The notes under the pieces were generated by a model, which was not told the DNA's origin, ran no database searches, and was given only the letters and a program-made list of their open reading frames with translations. This document shows positions 6,844 through 8,597 of a stretch of 8,597 nt of DNA, piece after piece; the first letter of the stretch is position 1; every line of letters starts with the position of its first letter. Made by a program: the position numbers and the translations under genes. Location of the stretch: contig CACZYN010000067.1 in assembly GCA_902785445.1 (NCBI GenBank), forward strand, positions 1 through 8,597, in the 5' to 3' direction. This DNA comes from an uncultured Anaerovibrio sp. Lineage in GTDB: Bacteria; Bacillota; Negativicutes; Selenomonadales; Selenomonadaceae.

Positions 6844-7596
6844 TTGCTTACTGAAGCTTTAACTCCTGAAGAAGTTAGAGAGCTATGGGTGCTTTACAGT
6901 CAGAATAAGGATTTGGAAATCAGGAATAAACTGGTAGAGCACTATCTCCCTTTAGTAAATACAATAGCGGGACGACTGGCAATCAGTCTGCCCAACCATG
7001 TGGATACCGATGACCTCAAGGTCAGCGGCTATTTTGGTTTAATGGATGCAATAGACCGGTATGACTATAATCGGGGAAATAAGTTTGAGACTTATGCCGG
7101 CATCAGAATAAGTGGTGCCATGAAGGACGATCTTCGGTCTCGGGATTGGATATCGGTATCTTTGCGTCAAAAAATAAAAAAATACGAAGCTGCGGTTATT
7201 TCCCTGGAGGGAAGTTTGGGACGTACACCAACGGATGATGAGTTGGCAGATGAATTGGAGATTAATGTTGAGCAACTCCACGCATTGGAGCAGCAGGTAA
7301 GTGCTTCAACCATTATTCCTTTGGGCGAATATATTAAAACAGAAACTGCAGCCACAGCTGTTAGTGACCCAACCAAGAGTTTGGAGTCAATAGAATTGAA
7401 AGAAACTTTGGCAAATGCCATAGATCAGCTGTCGGAAAAGGAACGGCTGGTTGTATCCTTGTACTATCATGAGGAGCTGACTATGAAGGAAATAAGTCAG
7501 GTTCTTCATCTGTCTGAGGCGCGTATTTGTCAGTTACATACAAAAGCAATATTTAAGTTGCGGGGCTTTTTGGCCAATGAAGAGATAGACCTTTAA
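6844..7596 (+). CDS. sigD: Motility sigma factor, SigD/FliA (sigma-28) family
   Basis: This is a sigma-70 group 3 factor directing RNA polymerase to late flagellar, motility and chemotaxis promoters. The 250-residue protein is of normal length. Region 2 lies at about 27-100: YLPLVNTIAGRL, then DDLKVSGYFGLMDAIDRYD at 56-74, and the FliA hallmark DDLRSRDW at 95-102, where regions 2.4 and 3.0 meet. Region 3 is about 103-160, with the GRTPTDDELADEL segment at 126-138. The region 4 helix-turn-helix is about 185-245 (LSEKERLVVSLYY, MKEISQVLHLSEARICQ). The start is TTG 6844, nine bases after a near-perfect AAGGAGGTGA ribosome site at 6828-6837; no ATG lies nearby. An anti-sigma FlgM is expected elsewhere. 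Being last of the che block matches sigD in Bacillus. WhiG is the sporulation relative, but the context favours motility. Confidence 0.95.
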   Translation: MLTEALTPEEVRELWVLYSQNKDLEIRNKLVEHYLPLVNTIAGRLAISLPNHVDTDDLKVSGYFGLMDAIDRYDYNRGNKFETYAGIRISGAMKDDLRSRDWISVSLRQKIKKYEAAVISLEGSLGRTPTDDELADELEINVEQLHALEQQVSASTIIPLGEYIKTETAATAVSDPTKSLESIELKETLANAIDQLSEKERLVVSLYYHEELTMKEISQVLHLSEARICQLHTKAIFKLRGFLANEEIDL

Positions 7597-7610
7597 ATTA
7601 GTCTGTTTTA

Positions 7611-7632
7611 CAAAATGCATGGATGCATTTTG
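7611..7632 (+). repeat. Perfect inverted repeat between sigD and fapA
   Basis: The arm CAAAATGCAT at 7611-7620 and its exact reverse complement ATGCATTTTG at 7623-7632 flank a central GG. It is a 10-base-pair dyad, A/T rich, starting 15 bases after the sigma factor stop. No T-run follows on either strand, so it is not a standard intrinsic terminator. It could be a protein-binding operator or an RNA hairpin affecting processing or stability between the two genes. Confidence 0.85.
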
Positions 7633-7662
7633 AAGGTTGTCCTGAAAGGGGTAGGATAACTT
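7633..7662 (+). repeat. Second, imperfect inverted repeat abutting the fapA ribosome site
   Basis: The left arm AAGGTTGTCCT (7633-7643) pairs with the right arm AGGATAACTT (7653-7662) with one bulged G and one G-U pair, giving ten pairs around the nine-base loop GAAAGGGGT. It starts immediately after the perfect dyad and ends at the base before the fapA Shine-Dalgarno GGGGAGGG. The loop itself is Shine-Dalgarno-like. There is no T-run after it. Confidence 0.7.
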
Positions 7663-7676
7663 GGGGAGGGCTGTTT

Positions 7677-8597
7677 ATGGATGAGGAAAAGAAATCAGTC
7701 CCTAAAGAGGGAAATAAAGATTCTGGATATCTAGTGGAATTTCGCAATGATGGCGTTTACTTAACGGTATTTGATTCCCAGGAACCTGGGCTTCAGTTTG
7801 AGTTATCAGATATGCGCCTTATTCTGAAGGAGTACAGCGTGGAAGATTATGATTTGGAAGCGCTGTCCAGATTGGTGCGGGAAGCTTCCGGTATTCCAAC
7901 CAAGATTGCGGATGATTTCGTTTTGCCAGCCAATTTTTCAGAAGATAAAGCAGGGGCCAATGTTTCCGTCCAGATGACTCAGGAGGAGTTACAGGAGAAA
8001 CTGGTTTATGGCAAGGTGTATATTGACGTGTCCCGAGATAAGATGGAGGCTTTGGCGCGGTTTGAGATAAAGGACAATGAGTCTATTCCTACCAAGGATA
8101 TGATTATGGAAGCCTTGGCTCAGAAAAATGTCGTTTTTGGCATTGATGAGGAGGCAGTAGATGAAGCGGCAAAGTCAGGTAAACTCACCAAGGTTGCTGT
8201 GGGTGTACCACCGGAAAACGGCGTGGATGCCAAGATAATCCGGAAGTTTGATTTGGGTATCAAGGGGAAGCCAGTTATTGATGAGCATGATCGGGTTCAT
8301 TATAAGGATCTGAATTATTTTTGCTTGGCCAAAAAGGGGCAGGTATTGGCTGAAAGAGTTCCCCATACTACTGGAACAGCAGGAACAAACCTGCATGGGG
8401 CACCGGTTCGTCAGAAACCTGGCAAACCAAAGCCAGTGCCAGCTGGCAAGAATACCAGTATCAAGGATGAAAATTTCGTCATATCCGAAATCGATGGTCA
8501 GATTGTCGATACCGGTTCCAAGATAAGCGTTGACCCACACCTGGATATTAAGGGTGACGTGGGTATGGCAACGGGCAATATCGATTTTGTAGGTGCA
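7677..8597 (+). CDS. fapA: FapA / DUF342 family protein, 3' partial
   Basis: The frame is open from ATG 7677 to the right edge, giving 307 residues with no stop, so the C-terminus is missing. A small N-terminal region of about 18-80 (NDGVYLTVFD) is followed by a FapA N-terminal-like domain from about 110 (YGKVYIDVSRDKMEALARF). The beta-solenoid DUF342 core then begins: VGVPPENGVDAKI at 175-187, KKGQVLAERVPHTTGTAG at 219-236, AGKNT at 256-260, IDGQIVD at 272-278 and IKGDVGMATGNIDFVG at 291-306. Pfam names this family Flagellar Assembly Protein A. In Vibrio vulnificus FapA helps place EIIA-Glc at the flagellated pole, but its general function is poorly known. No signal peptide is seen. The ribosome site GGGGAGGG at 7663-7670 lies six bases upstream. 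The gene follows the sigma factor after 80 bases that contain two inverted repeats. Confidence 0.88.
   Translation, partial: MDEEKKSVPKEGNKDSGYLVEFRNDGVYLTVFDSQEPGLQFELSDMRLILKEYSVEDYDLEALSRLVREASGIPTKIADDFVLPANFSEDKAGANVSVQMTQEELQEKLVYGKVYIDVSRDKMEALARFEIKDNESIPTKDMIMEALAQKNVVFGIDEEAVDEAAKSGKLTKVAVGVPPENGVDAKIIRKFDLGIKGKPVIDEHDRVHYKDLNYFCLAKKGQVLAERVPHTTGTAGTNLHGAPVRQKPGKPKPVPAGKNTSIKDENFVISEIDGQIVDTGSKISVDPHLDIKGDVGMATGNIDFVGA

Noticed and set aside
7630..7657. Possible sigma-A-like promoter for fapA: TTGAAG at 7630-7635 and TAGGAT at 7652-7657, 16-base spacing
   Set aside because: Each box matches only four of six consensus bases, and transcription would begin within or next to the fapA ribosome site, leaving almost no leader. 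The boxes also coincide with the arms of the inverted repeats.
7611..7662. Rho-independent terminator after the sigma factor gene
   Set aside because: Two hairpins are present, but neither is followed by a T-run on either strand and the first stem is A/T rich.

Overview
The window reads as ordinary, intact bacterial chromosome: the downstream end of a fla/che (flagellum and chemotaxis) operon. Ten genes all lie on the + strand, and eight of the nine gaps between them are 35 bases or less. The gene order flhG, pilZ, cheB, cheA, cheW, cheC, cheD, small membrane-protein gene, sigD/fliA, fapA follows the end of the Bacillus subtilis fla/che operon (flhG-cheB-cheA-cheW-cheC-cheD-sigD-swrB). It differs in having a PilZ gene after flhG, a small acidic membrane-protein gene before the sigma factor, and fapA where swrB would be. 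Moderate GC, strong Firmicutes-type Shine-Dalgarno sequences, TTG/GTG starts and the CheC/CheD adaptation pair point to a motile Firmicute. The protein flavour suggests Negativicutes (Selenomonas/Anaerovibrio type), but genus cannot be fixed from sequence alone.

Layout. 2-760 is the 3' part of flhG, whose first codons lie upstream of the window. 796-1476 is a YcgR-like PilZ protein with an intact c-di-GMP motif. 1489-2730 is cheB, 2751-4832 a five-domain cheA, 4850-5317 cheW, 5339-5956 cheC and 5958-6443 cheD. 6456-6821 is an unrecognised two-helix membrane protein with a very acidic tail. 6844-7596 is the flagellar/motility sigma factor, with a TTG start. 7597-7676 is the only sizeable gap and holds two back-to-back inverted repeats. 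7677-8597 is the 5' part of a fapA (DUF342) gene that runs off the end.

How they work together. FlhG helps set flagellar number and placement. The PilZ protein probably links c-di-GMP to motor braking or lifestyle switching. CheA with CheW forms the receptor-coupled kinase core, CheB demethylates or deamidates receptors when phosphorylated by CheA, CheD deamidates receptors, and CheC removes phosphate from CheY-P and is partnered by CheD. The sigma factor transcribes late flagellar and chemotaxis genes. cheY, cheR, receptors and flhF are not in the window.

No mobile element, CRISPR array, tRNA or rRNA was seen, and nothing that amounts to a wholly new system. The least explained parts are the acidic membrane protein before the sigma factor and the paired hairpins before fapA.
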